Origin: Poa pratensis
Lineage: Eukaryota > Streptophyta > Magnoliopsida > Poales > Poaceae
Assembly (NCBI GenBank): GCA_947311845.1
Contig: CAMZMU010000034.1
Span: 90,090,723 to 90,154,722 of the forward strand
DNA length: 64,000 nucleotides
Reading direction: 5' to 3'
Positions within the stretch are counted from its first letter, which is position 1, and every line of letters begins with the position of its first letter. The notes beneath the pieces are model-generated. The model searched no databases. It was given only the letters and a program-made list of their open reading frames with translations, and was not told the DNA's origin. Positions 21,401-33,311 of the stretch are shown in pieces. The position numbers were made by a program, and so were the translations under genes.

Positions 21401-24400
21401 CAGCTTGACGTTGTATCCTGCGCATGGACTTCTGCAAATTACCCAAGAGCAAACTCATTAACAAATGCCTAATTGGCACTAGCACACACTAGTTGACAAG
21501 GATGCTAACACACCTCTTGCAGTGTATATCTTTTGACAAAAATTTCCTCTTCACACAAGGACAGTTCATGAAAGAACTTTTCCAACCTTGAGACTTCCAA
21601 ATACGCAGTGTGTTTATCTTTGACCTGTTTTCAATAGCAACAAAACTACATGAAAGTATAACTCAATGGATAATCATCGATAAAACTAAAAGGCTGAAAT
21701 TCTTCAGGTACTTTGTCTGTGTTGACAATATAACCTCCCATTTTGTTGAAAGTTGTTTTGTACACTTCAATGAGAAGATCAATTGCATACTGTCACATGG
21801 AACATAGATCGGAGAAATAATTAAGCTTTTCGTAGTGACAAATGAGTGAAACGACTATTAGAATATAAAACCATACGTATGCACATACCTCCTGCATCTT
21901 GAGTGAAGGAACGTGTGGAATGAAATCGTTTCCCGCCAAGAAACAAATGAAGATGAAGTCATCTATTAACCTCTCAGTATCATGTTTGCAATCTGGTATC
22001 TTCATTTCAAGCTCCAAGTACTCTCTTAGAACCCATATGTTCAGAAACTGAGAGAAGACGGCGTTATTCACATTGTAAAAATGACAACCTCTAGTAATAT
22101 TATCTCAGGGGAACAAACCTGATACGGATTCTTGGGTAACTTGCCCTTAGGACTTGCTTCTGTTACCCGGGGGAGCTGTAACATCCTCGATTTCTGGTTA
22201 ATTTAAAATTGCCAAAAAATAGTGAATTTCAAAAACTTGCATGCATGCTCTTTGGAATTGCCGGATACAATTTTAAAATCTCAAAACCCTTCTCTCCCCT
22301 CTTTCCAAAAAATTCAAAAGTGCGCCCGACTTTTCAGAAAGGATTTGAATATGCAAAATCCAAAATAAAATTTCCAAAAATATTTCAAAACCAAGTTTAC
22401 AAACCCAAAATTCTTTTTCTAAAACCCTTGGCGCAGCGCCTGACCAACCCACAACCTTTCTTCTTTTCTAGCCCAGCCTAGCCCAATCTCTCTCTCTATC
22501 TCTCGCTCTCTCTCTCTCTCTTCCAAGTGACCAGCATCGGCACATTTTCTGCGCAGTGTTTCTCTTAACTTCCTTTGCTCCCTTAGAGCAACTCTAGCAG
22601 AACCGGCATATTGGGCCGATCGCCATCTAGCAGAGTCGCTATCCCGTGCTCCATCGCCAAAATTTTGGAGGCCGCTCCAGATCGAGCCCGCGAGCCTCCA
22701 TATATGGAGGTTGTGGGGGGATATTTAGAGCGCACTCCATCCCGAAATGGTTTGGCGCCAATGACATTTCCCCTCCCGCTCCTCTTCCTACCCGTCCGCC
22801 GCCGCCTCCCCTCTCTCGCCGTAGTGCCGGCCTCCCCTCCCTCGCCGATGCCATGGACTCCGCCCCGACCCCCGCGTCCCATGCCCATGGTTTGGAGACG
22901 GATCCCGCGACTTCCCCGCCCACCGCGCCTCCTGCTCCTCCTTCGGCCCCGACGCAACCGACACCGTTGTGGATGACTCGGGCGCGGAGGTGACAGATCT
23001 GATGCCACCACCGACGTAGTCGACTTTGGCTGTCGGCCTGCCCCCGCAGATCCAAATCAAGAAGGTAACTCGGTCCGCAAACTTCACTATGGCAGAAGAT
23101 TTTGCTCTTGTGGGGGCATGGAAGGATACGAGCCTTGATGAGACCGCCGGAAAAGAGCGAACAAGTGTAAATTTTTGGAGGAGCGGTTCCATCTACACCT
23201 TGGGTATAATAAATCCCGCCGTTCACTCAAATCTCTCACAAACCGATGGGTTACAATTCAAAAGATGTGCAACCGTTGGGCTGATTGTCAAGTGAGGCAC
23301 TCTCCTACTTATATTTCGTTTTCGCCTCATTTCGAGCATTTTTACCATAGCACATTTGTATGTGCTAGGATGATGAGATGTCAAGAACATTTTGGGAGTT
23401 AACGCGTGCGGCGATGAGAAGTTCTACTATTGCATGGAGGGCTCAACACACCGGAGGAGAGGAGGGTGCACACACGGGAGGAGGAGCTGACGAGCCTTGA
23501 TTTCTACATTGTTGAATATTGATGTTTTAGTATTGATGTTTAGGGTTTATTCATTCAACTTGTTTTATCCAATATTATAGCGTGGATGGTGGGGAATTGG
23601 GCAAGTGTAATTTTCACCCAATGACAAACGGGTCCCACATGAGAAAAAATTTATGGAGGCTGGTATTTGGCGACTCTGAGTTTGCACAGAGACACGCAGC
23701 CTCCAAAATATTATGTATATATATATACCAGCTATTCAAGAATACATTTTTGAATAACTATTCAGCACAACTTTGTGAACTTCTCGCGTCACAGAAACGA
23801 ACTTTCGGACGGACCACCCAGATTTTCTGGTTTTGCGGATAGTATTTCTTGTGCGATTTTCGAACCGTTTATCGGAATGACTCATGCGATATACCGTTGT
23901 AAAAGAAATTGCACACCTTTCTCGTCTTGACGGATTTTCCAAATTCTGTATGGTTTTAAACCAATTTTAAATATACTATACTCTGTTTTTGTGATTTTTT
24001 TCGTTTCGTACTGTATTTTGGACGTCGTTTTCAAACCGTTCATCGGATTGAATCAAATGATACCCCGTTGGAAAGCTGTGGCAAATGAGCAGCTTTTTTA
24101 CTTTTACAGGGTTTCAAATTACAGTTTTAAAACAATTTCAAATATACTAAAAACGGTTTTCGCGGATTTCTCCATTTTTGTACTATATTTTGGACGTCAT
24201 TTTCAAACCGCTCGTCGGATTGATGCAAACGATACGCCATTGGAAAGCTATTCAAAATGAGTACCTTTGCTATCTCTGGCCAATTTTCAAAATTCGTTAT
24301 GGTTTAAGAGCAGTTTAAAAAATAGTCAATTCTGTTTTTGAACTTTTAGATACAGCGGACAGTGTTTTGGCAATTATTTTGAAACCGCTTATCGAAACGT

Positions 24401-27400
24401 AACAAACGATATGCCGTTGGAAAGATGTTGAAAAGGGTCAACCTTTCCGTAGAGAAAATTTTCCAAATTCGTTACGGTTTTTGGTTAATTTTGAAAATAC
24501 GAAAAACAGAAAAACGAGATGACATGAGAACGATTCAAAATTGGCATGGTTGTGTTGCTCGAGGTGGGGTGTGGCGGCATGGGAGAGTTAAATTAGACTC
24601 ATATCCTTCCGAATTGCACGCGGCGCAGTCGATTTAGACAAATGTAGCTCGTATGAATGAATTCTATGCGTAAAATTTCCGCCCCGAAAAAACAGACTAT
24701 GTGAACTGCCTCCTATATGGTAGTGAACTACTCTGTATATGTAAGTAAACTTCCGGTCGCAGTGTAAATTTTTTTTACGTGCGTACCGTTTTTGTTGTAG
24801 TTTTTAAACTGTTTGTCCAAACGATGCAAATGATATATCATTGAAAATGTATGAAAATTCCGCATTTTCATTTTGACCATTTTTTAAAATTATTCATGGT
24901 TTAAGAGCAGTTTTAAATATGCTAACTACTGCATTTTTTTCAATTAGAGCTGTTGCCATCCAAGTTCAGAGCTTCTGCGTCCCTGCCTTCACGCTGATAC
25001 TGCTGGCCAGAGGCAGTTCGCGAGGCGGAGCCGGGAGGCCAGCGGGTGGTGGATTGGGGAGGCCGTCACGTCTAGGTTCCACCTCCACGGAGTGAGCGGC
25101 CAGGGAGCAGCTCTCTCGGCGCCGGGTACCAAGGGAGCAGGGTGCGCCGAGGATGTGGTCCGCCGGCGCGACGCTCGGATGAGGTCCAGACCTGTGCGCG
25201 CCTAAACAAAGAGTTTATACTAAATACAAGAATGATTTTAACTTGTACGATTTCCGTCCCAGAAAAACCGAGTACCTGAACCGCCTCCAATATTTCCGTG
25301 AACTTCTCTCTAGGTGTAAGTGAACTTCCGATCGCGAATTTTTGTGTTCAGTATCGCGCACTGTTTTTGTCGTGGTTTTCAACCGTTTGTCCAAACGATG
25401 CAAATGATATATCGTTGAAAAGGTATTCAAATTTCGCATCTTTTTGTTCTGACTATTTTTTAAAATCTTTCATTGTTTAAGAGCAGTTTTAAATACACTA
25501 ACTATTGTATTTTTATAATTTTCTCTATTTTCATGTTGTTATTCGGACTGGACTTCGAGATTATATACTTTGAACTTCGAAACTTTTCTGAGAGTGAACT
25601 TTTACAAATTATGAACATCGCGAAAAAAATTGCGAACCTTTTTTTCACTCTCATGATTTGATTTTTTTACCGACATAAAGGTAAATTAGCAGCGCGTTCG
25701 AGGTGAAATTCGGACGCGTTTAAAGTGAACTTTCGATTTGTTCAAAGCGAACTCCCGACAAAAAAGTAAACGTCCAACGCATTTTAATATGAACTTCCGA
25801 CGCATACGCGGTGAACTTTTGTTCCGTACAAAGTGAACTTCTCAAAAATTAAGGACGAACTTCCTTCTATATTCCCGTTAACTATTTTACAAACCTTTCT
25901 GAACTTCACCCCTCAAATAAGTGAACTTCCTAATAATTTCGCAAATGAACTTCTTGGCGGACCGTTTTTTTGAACTTCTCGTGATACGTAAGTGAACTTC
26001 CTATTAATTTCTCAAATGAACTTCTTGGCGGACCATCTTTTCTGAATTTCTCGCGATACGTAAGTGAACTTCCTACTCATTTCGCAAATGAACTTCTCGA
26101 CGGACCATCTTTTTCTGAACTTCTCGCAATACGTAAGTGAACTTCGCATAATTTTGGCAAATGAATTTATTGGCGGAACATCTTGTTGCGATACGTAAGT
26201 GAGCTTCGAAAAAATAGAGTATTTGAACTGCCTCAAATACTCTATTTGAACTTCTGGTCGATGTATATATTTTCTGTCCCCACACTATTTTTGTTGTTGT
26301 TTTCAAACCGTTTATCGAAACAACGCAAATGAATATGCCGTTGAAAAGCTATAGAAATGCCGCAACTTTTTCATTTTTTTTGAAATTCTTTATGATTTTG
26401 GAGCGGTTTTAGTATACTAATTTCTGTTTTTGTTGGACGAAACGAACTTGCTAACAAAAATAAGATTGAACTTCCAGATAGGAAAAAGTGAACTTTGGAA
26501 GTTCAAAAAATAAACTTACGCGCACCCGGACATTGAAACCTAGCGCACAGTTCAGACTTGGCACTGAATACGTTGAGACTTGGCACCCAGATTTTTTATT
26601 TTGTGTGCTTTTGACTGAAACTATATGACAGACTAAACGAGTTCCTAGATAATAGAAAAGAAACTGCCCCTGTTAATAATTTCGACTGCAACTGTTCGTA
26701 CCAGCCGAAAGCATGAACTTCTTTTTGTCCACGTAATAGACAAAGGAAATATCACGGCCTAGGCAATGCACTGTTGATGCCAAACGAGTGAGCTGCCTAA
26801 ATTAATTAAGTACACTGCAGTTCATGTAAGCACAGCAGCTGTGAAGCTCAGATTACCGGAAGTAGCGGCGCAGTTCACAGCACGGGGGGAGCGGTGACCT
26901 TAAGATGCAGTTCAGATGTAGGCAACACTCACGGACAAGATCAAACTGAACTTCGCAAGAGAACATGGTGGATTTCAGACAAGAACAGACTGAACTTCAT
27001 GCTCAGCTAATCGCGAAATCCCCGTAGTGGCGACGGCCCAGGTCACGTGCATCTCTGAACCTCCATCCAAACGTGCCACTGTCGGAAAAGGGACACACCG
27101 GAGAGCAGCGACCGGTCGTGGGAAGGACGAGCGCAGCCGGCCATGCCGGCGAGCGTGGGCGGCCGGGGGCAACGAGCTGACGGCACGTTTCTGAACTTCA
27201 CCGCTCTGAATCTCACCAGGAAAACACTACAGCAGTTCGCACACCATCCATCAGCAGTTCAATACCGAACTAACACACAATTCACACACTAGACCGCATC
27301 AGTTCACACCGGTGGCTGCTGGAGGCAGTCGAGCCACGCACTGAACCGCAGCAGGAGGCCTGCGATTGGAGTCGGCGTCGCGAGTTTGGGAGGCCGGCCC

Positions 27401-29788
27401 GCATCGGAGGTGCTGAGATGAAGCTCGCGGCGACGAGCGGTTGTGCTGCAGGTGAACTGCTGCCGTGCCGACGCTGACTCCATTCCTGCGCGATCAGTGC
27501 AGCGCTGGGGAGTCACGCACGCGGTGGCGAGCTGGACTCCCATGGAGGCGAGCGGCGGACTGCTGCGGTTGGGGATTTAAGGTGTGGTGCTGGAGGGCTG
27601 CTGCCGCTATTCGGGAGGACAAGGGCGCGCCGCGGACAGAGCCAACGGGTGCCGCCGGTCGGGAGGTCGAGGGTGCGCAGCGGATAGAGCCACCAACTAC
27701 CGCCGGTCGGGAGGTCAAAGGTGCGCCACGGACAGAATCCGTGCCTGCCGTTGGTCGGGACGTCGAGGGCGACCCGCGGACGGAGCCAGGGCCTGCCGCC
27801 AGTCGGGAGGTGGGGCGATGCGCTTGGGAGGTCGCCGGCGGAGGCGCGCGCAGGAGGTCGCTGGGGACGGCGCGCGCAGGAGGTAGCCGGGTCGGCTCGC
27901 AGTGGAGGTGCAAGGCGGCGCGTCGAGTGGTTGGGGAATGGGGCAGCTGAGAGGTTGGGTGGGTCGGGATAAGAAGGTCTTTAGGATGGGAAGTTGTGCT
28001 GAATAGGTATTGAGAAACCTTTAAAAGGTATTACTGAATAGTACCACTATATATAATGCTATATTGAAAAAAATCCTCTATATATTGCTGCGATTTATTG
28101 ATGACGCACTTACCACTGATCATGGGATAGGTGCAGTGTACAGATGGATCCGTCCAAGTTGGAAAACAAATTAAGGGAAAAATAAAGGATTTTTTTGGAT
28201 TGGGATCCTATGGAATAATTTCCTACGTGTATATGCTATCAGTGTTAAGCATGTGACGCATTTTGCTAAAACCTGAAGTTAGCATTGAGGAGGGATTAAC
28301 AGACCTTTAGCCAAATTTTGGTGGGCACCTCTCGCAAAATTGAAATGTGGACTTCGTGAGATGCCAAAGCGAGCATTATCAGATCCGCATCCTGCAAAAA
28401 GTCATTGGAGTTACGTCTAATAGTATTTATAACGAGTGTACATCGATCTCAAATATCCAGGTTCGATGCTGCAGAAAACTTCAAACATTGAGATAATAAT
28501 CAAGTGCACCATGCAGTTAAATTTCATACATGCCCATACAGACAATGACGAGTGTTGGGATCATAGTTTTCCATGCTCCGTTGTGCGCGAATGAAAGACA
28601 CGATCTTGTGCTCCCCTTCTCCAGGAACATTTGCATCAGAGAGTATTACCTTGAGAAATGAAACATATTTGTGAACTCATCAAGCAATATAATGACCAAG
28701 TGACCAACCAGTGGACTAAATTCAGCAAGCTCATGATCAACCCATAGGATAGACAGACAGATAGATACATGCTTTACAGTGAACCATCAAGATTAGGTAG
28801 AACCTTTTTTTTTTGAGAGAACGATTAGGTAGAACTTGGGATAGGACAGAGCAGCTTAAGTTAAACAGTTGAAATAAACATGAACTACGTACCCTGAATG
28901 CAATTAAGTTAAAACAAAGTGCAAATTAAATTAACCTTGATGTCTTTCCACCGGGGGCAGCATTCAATCGGGCACGGACGTAGTACTCCAGCGCTTCCGA
29001 TAGCCTCTCCATGAATTCCGTCCCTGGTGTGATGACATTAGGATCTGAAACCTCACATGTCTCTCGCGGCAGCACCTCCTTCCCTTGAGCTCTGAATCTC
29101 TCCCTCAAGAGATTCTCTTCGATCTCCTGGTAAACCAACCGAAGCACGGTGCATTTCTTAGTTACGTCCTACGTAGATGTAGGAAATGAAATACTAGGTA
29201 GAGTTTAAAAAGATTCACCGCGTCTTTGGCAGCCTTGGAACAACTGAAGCGCGACGCTCGCATGTTGTCCATTTTGGAGCGAGGGGCAACGCCGTCTGCA
29301 GTTGGAACCAAATACTCCATTTAAGTGCATCCTCCATATACATGCGGGAAGAAGAAGAAGCCATATCTATATATATAATTTGTACTCCACTACCTATTGC
29401 CATGTAAAGGAGCCTCCTGGGCCTGACGATGCGGAACAACCAGTCCATGTGATCGAACATGGACTGGAACACCTCGTCGAACGTGGTGGGAGCGGGAGGG
29501 CACACCTGCACAAATTAATGCAAGTCAAAAGGAGAATCAGCCAGATGCGTGCGTGTGCATGCAGGAAGAACATGGAGAAAAAAGATTAATTGCCATCTGG
29601 ATGATCTGGTCCTCGGGGTGGAAGCAGTGATGGATGATTTCATTCATGTCAAGGTAGAGGTTGTCGTAGATGATGCTGGCCGGTGGTTCGTCGTCGCCTT
29701 CTTCCTCCTCCCTAGCGGGGTCGGGGGCGAGGGCGACGATGTTTGAGTACTTGTCCACGAGCCAACTGTAGAAACCACGCACTCCCAT
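18474..29788 (-). CDS. XRN-family 5'-3' exoribonuclease, 23 exons, one apparent frameshift
   Basis: Exons in gene order: 29788-29594, 29505-29394, 29295-29219, 29126-28936, 28649-28530, 28391-28329, 22175-22119, 22047-21889, 21789-21712, 21624-21514, 21431-21363, 21298-21212, 21107-21012, 20948-20853, 20743-20673, 20469-20341, 20269-20193, 20097-20078, 19993-19863, 19746-19645, 19580-19505, 19427-19351, 19263-18474. Phases agree except that exon 4 is one base short at about 28950 (frame lost before the WKDIK motif). The enzyme degrades uncapped RNA. Family motifs are [67 protein letters not shown] and the [12 protein letters not shown] region. Two features are missing: the CCHC knuckle of many plant XRNs, and the WQGV-LPFID segment between exons 18 and 19. 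The tail is Gly-rich and repetitive. Total length is about 994 codons if the frame were continuous. Intron 6 carries transposons. Confidence 0.85.
18590..19015 (-). repeat. 69-bp tandem repeat coding a 23-residue Gly-rich unit in the XRN tail
   Basis: Markers GAGTGCCTCCCGGTCGG start at 18602, 18671, 18740, 18809 and 18878, then at 18965 after an 18-bp extra piece. The period is exactly 69 bp. On the minus strand each unit encodes [23 protein letters not shown] with few changes. RF-DDD-F/Y spacing is kept while the third codon bases vary little, so expansion is recent. Because 69 is divisible by three, all frames stay open on both strands. Confidence 0.93.
22190..22640. other. Intron sequence with no identified element
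   Basis: This part of XRN intron 6 is AT-rich (CCAAAAAATAGTGAATTTC-type runs) and then has a CT-microsatellite at about 22485-22520 (TCTCTCTCTATCTCTCGCTCTC). Direct phrases such as TTTCCAAAAA recur. It may be the edge of the unit carrying the pseudogene at 22640-23480; no termini were found. Confidence 0.4.
22640..23480 (+). pseudogene. Myb/SANT-like (Harbinger ORF-type) pseudogene within XRN intron 6
   Basis: The plus strand encodes a Pro-rich N-terminus from about 22740, then [20 protein letters not shown] (about 23098-23158). After a shift near 23175 it continues [25 protein letters not shown] (about 23184-23260) and [10 protein letters not shown]. The WKDTSLD and [10 protein letters not shown] motifs mark the SANT-like DNA-binding region of the same family as the pseudogenes at 16293 and 51597, but it is not a copy of those. 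The frame is broken, the region after 23300 has no matching helix, and the orientation is opposite to the host XRN gene. Confidence 0.65.
25920..26215. repeat. Tandem array of about 72-bp GAACTTC units, four copies
   Basis: Units of the form AAGTGAACTTCCTAATAATTTCGCAAATGAACTTCTTGGCGGACC...TTCTCGCGATACGT recur at about 25919, 25990, 26060 and 26140, with drift in length (60-73 bp). The repeat lies inside the intron element. Confidence 0.75.
27465..27950 (+). CDS. Hypothetical frame with a 16-residue tandem repeat, inside the intron element
   Basis: An open frame of 161 codons is rich in Ala, Gly, Arg and Glu. Between about 27610 and 27810 it holds four copies of a 48-bp unit encoding [48 protein letters not shown] and a first partial one. 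The repeat also keeps other frames open, and the first codon listed is not an ATG that I can support with a promoter. I regard it as probably non-coding; it is listed because the repeat conserves a residue pattern. Confidence 0.25.
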   Translation: MPTLTPFLRDQCSAGESRTRWRAGLPWRRAADCCGWGFKVWCWRAAAAIREDKGAPRTEPTGAAGREVEGAQRIEPPTTAGREVKGAPRTESVPAVGRDVEGDPRTEPGPAASREVGRCAWEVAGGGARRRSLGTARAGGSRVGSQWRCKAARRVVGEWGS

Positions 29789-30840
29789 GGCAGCTAGGTA
29801 GCTAGCAGAAAATCTTGGCGTGGAGAGACGGGGAGAGATCCAGATTATTTTCCAAGTAGCAACGGAACTAGAGACGCCTACAGATCTTCTTCTTGTGGTG
29901 CTAACTGGGAGCCTATTCTAAAAGCAGTCAACCCCTTTATCTAAAAAAAAAAAAAGCAGTCGACCCAGCCATGGGACTTTTGCTTTGCCGATTCGCTTTC
30001 CACGATGCCCTTCTGCCTCTGTTTCGAATAATAATTAATTAATTGTTACGCAACAGTACACGGCCGCGGTTGCTTCGCCCGCAAGTCCGGCGCGGATCCG
30101 TCGGTTCGGCTGCCGCATCGGATCCTCTCCCGCGTGGGCGCAGCAGCGATGCCTCAAGTCCGTTCTCACGATGCCCTTGCTGCTGCAGGATGCTTAGCTG
30201 CTTAGCTCTAGCTCTATGCACTATGAAAACTTCAATAGCTATAGTTCCACACACAAGCTACATGTAAGCACTGATGGCTCAAAATAAAAATCACTGATAA
30301 AACAAAAACAATCCAACTTGTGCAACAAAAAAACATAAAACTGAAGATTGTAACATGAATACAACATTTGCAAAAAAAAACAGACACTTAGAGTCATCCT
30401 AACAAGTCCACGTTGTTGTAGCAAAATACACACGAGTTTGCGACGTTGAAAATAACGCCTGCAACATGATTACAACATTTTTTTTACGGACACCAAGAGT
30501 CATCGGAGCATGTGGCTCGTGTGTTTGCCACGAAACACAGATGATACTACCACGTGTCAAAAATAACACATACTATAACATGAAAAATTCTACTCCACGA
30601 GGCGGCCGATCGCTTGGTCAGATCGGTCGGCCGGGCCGATAACGACGTGGAGACAAAGGCCATAGTCGAATAACTGCCAGTAAATAGAGAAATATATTAC
30701 ACATAACAATCATGTAAAATAGCTTGCACATAGATACACATAATATGATGAGGGGCGGCCGCTTGTGATCGCCACAACTCAAATGTATATATCGAGATAA
30801 TTTCTATGCATATAGTAAATAAAGTAGCATGGCGAGAGAG
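29789..30840. other. Region upstream of the XRN gene, no gene recognised
   Basis: 29789-29960 should hold the XRN promoter and 5' leader; no clear TATA box was identified. 30040-30200 is GC-rich with short meaningless frames. 30270-30600 is AT-rich with two related phrases (CAACATGAATACAACATTTGC and CAACATGATTACAACATTTTT) that suggest a local duplication. A palindromic GGTCAGATCGGTCGGCCGG lies near 30620. Confidence 0.5.
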
Positions 30841-31733
30841 GATCTTAACCCCATTATGCATGATATTCTCAAGAATATTCTTCTTCTCAATAGATTCTAT
30901 CTGTACACCTTTGGTCGATTGTATTCATGTGTATATATATTCAAGGTATCTTGGAGTACAAGTAAAAGGGACTCCTAAATAAGAATATAATCTATAGAAT
31001 CTTCTATACAAGGAATATATTCTAACACCCTCCCTCAGTCGAAATGGCAGTATCTCAAACATTGAGACTGTTCCGAAAGTCGAGGAATAGAGGCGAAACC
31101 AATCCCTTGGTGAAGATGTCGGCGTACTAGGAAGCGCTAGGAACATGAAGAACTCGAACATTGCCCATGGCGACACGGTCACGGACGAACTGAAGATCGA
31201 TTTCAACATGTTTTGTGTGTTGGTGCTTAACTGTATTCCCTGTCATGTAAATTGCACTGACGTTGTCGCAAAAAACAATGGTGGCACCATGCAATGGTCT
31301 TTGTAGCTCGGAGCGAAGTTGTTGTAACCAGCAAGCTTCGGCCACGGTGTTGGTGACGGCTCGGTATTCTGCTTTAGCACTAGACCGGGGGACGGTGTGT
31401 TGGCGTTTAGAAGACCATGACAGAAGGTTGGATCCAAGAAAGATGCAAATACCCAGAAGTAGAACGACGTGTGTTAGGGCAGCTGGCCCAGTCAGCATCG
31501 GAGTATGCCATTAGATCATGAGAAGACTTCCGGTAGAGGGTGAGACCATAACTGGTAGTGCCACACGAATGTACCGAAGAACTCCCTTGATAAGAAGTAG
31601 ATGACCTTCACGTGGATCATGCATATGTAAATAGATCTGCTGAACAGCATAGGCGAGATCAGGCCGAATGAATGTCAAGTAATGTAGCCCTCCTGCAAGA
31701 CTGTGGTATTCCGTATATCTACAACTGGGTCAC
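30840..31733 (-). mobile_element. Copia LTR retrotransposon fragment, 3' part (RNase H and LTR start)
   Basis: On the minus strand, 31498-31127 encodes a copia RNase H domain: WSSKRQHTVPRSSAKAEYRA, then VAEACWLQQLRSEL, VFCDNVSAIYMTGN and KHVEIDLQFVRDRVA, with the catalytic E (AEYRA) and D (CDN) present and frame breaks toward 31530. A purine tract (CTGAGGGAGGG) lies before TGTTAGAATATATTCC at 31027, the likely start of the 3' LTR, which runs to roughly 30840. The element is interrupted at 31733/38577 by the LTR retrotransposon below; its upstream part continues at 38577-38855. Confidence 0.85.
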
Positions 31734-33311
31734 TGATGTCTACGCACGATTCTATTCTTGTAGACAGTGTTGGGCCTCCAAGAGCAGAGGTTTGTAGAAC
31801 AGCAGCAAGTTTCCCTTAAGTGAATCACCCAAGGTTTATCGAACTCAGGGAGGTAGAGGTCAAAGATTCCTCTCAAGCAACCCTGCAATTAAGATACAAG
31901 AAGTCTCTTGTGTCCCCAACACACCCAATACACTTGTCAGATGTATAGGTGCACTAGTTCGGCGAAGAGATAGTGAAATACAAGTGATAGGGATGATTAT
32001 AAGTAGTAACTGCAATCTGAAATAAAGATGGCAGCAAGCAAACATGTAGCAGAACTTGTTGTAAACGGTGTTTCAATGCTTAGAAACAAGGCCTAGGGAT
32101 CATACTTTCACTAGTGGACACTCTCAACAATGATCTCATAACTGAATAAGTAAAAGCTACTCTTAAACACTCTCTTGTTGGATAACAAACACCATTCATT
32201 GTGTAGGGCTACAAAAGCACACCTCAAGCCGGAGTAAACAAGCGCCACAACGTCATAAAGGATCACACACGGTGCACACACTGTCACCTTTACACCGTGG
32301 AGAGTACCGGAGTTCATATTAAAGTAACCTATAGAGTGCATAATAGATAAAGAGTAACATCTACATATTCAACTAGATTAGCACAACTGAACACAAGTAA
32401 ATACTACTCGGGATTATTCTCCTTCTTGATGAAGCAAGAGTACTATGCGTAGGGCTGCAAAAGCACACCTCAAAGTCTGAGTAAACAAACACCACAATTC
32501 CCAAGAATAAGCCATGATAAATGTCTAAATTATTCATAGAGTCACACAAGTACCCACACTGTCACCTTGATACCGTGTTGTCACAATGACTCCAGAAACT
32601 AGACAAAATCACTTGAGTAGCATAAACATTATTAATGTATTCAGCGATACTAGCAATACACATGATCACATAAAGATCACACCATGGGAGAGAGAGATGA
32701 ACCACATAGCTACCGGTAGAGCCCTCAGCCTCGGGGGAGAACTACTCCCTCCTCATCATGGGAGTCAGCAGCGGCGATGAAGATGGCGGTGGTGTCGATG
32801 GAGATGACTCCGGGGGCAATTCCCCGTCCCGGCAGCGTGCCGGAACAGAGATTCTGTCCCCCGAAACTTGTCGTCGATGGCGGCGGCGCTGCGGAACTCT
32901 TCTGGAATATGACTTGGTGTTTTAGGGTTTTCGCGTCTGAGGCAATATATAGGCGAAGGGGCGATGTCGGTGGAGGCCGAGGGGCCCACACCATGGCGGC
33001 GCGGCAGGGGCCCACCGCGCCGCAGGTGGTTTGGCCACCTCGGCCCTCCTTCGTCTCTCCTTCGGACTCCGTGACGTGCTGGAAAAATAGGGACGTGGCC
33101 TTTTGTTTCGTGCAATTCCGAGAATATTCGCAGAAGTACTTTTCTGAAACCAAAAACAGCAGAAAACAGGGAACTGGCACTGTGGCATCTTGTTAATAGG
33201 TTAGTCCCAGAAAATGCATAAAAGTGATATGAAGTGTATATAAAACATGTAGCAAATGGTATAATATAAGCATGGAACATCAGAAATTATGGATACGTTG
33301 GAGACGTATCA
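31734..33311 (-). repeat. LTR (3' LTR of the minus-strand element)
   Basis: Starts TGATGTCTACGCACG and ends GGAGACGTATCA. It aligns end to end with 36992-38576. Most differences are one- or two-base indels, such as GATTCCTCTC versus GATATTCCTCTC and CAAGTGATAGGG versus CAAGATAGGG. They cluster in the GC-rich part near 32960-33060. Confidence 0.95.

Larger units (their letters stand above)
23731..28041. mobile_element. 4.3-kb terminal-inverted-repeat element of unknown family in XRN intron 6
   Basis: The left end (GCTATTCAAGAATAC...ACTATTCAGCACAACTT, 23731-23773) is mirrored at the right (AAGTTGTGCTGAATAGGT...TATTACTGAATAG, 27991-28041). The flanks carry TACCA on both sides (23726-23730 and 28042-28046), a possible 5-bp target duplication. 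The interior is made of degenerate repeats in two styles. One is a roughly 165-bp unit containing TTTCAAACCGTTTATCGGA and GATATACCGTTGGAAAG (23850-24470, 24790-24910, 25370-25490, 26290-26420). The other is arrays of GTGAACTTC phrases (25700-26520). GC-rich islands lie at 24950-25200 and 27000-27960. No transposase is visible, so it is non-autonomous if it is a transposon. Confidence 0.6.

Noticed and set aside
22611..23226. GC-rich overlapping frames in XRN intron 6
   Set aside because: Only 23098-23295 carries family motifs; the rest is Pro/Arg-biased text in several frames on both strands.
31734..33311. Frames of 120-170 codons within the LTRs (for example 32725-33280)
   Set aside because: The matching frames in the other LTR are shifted by small indels, so the protein text is not conserved.
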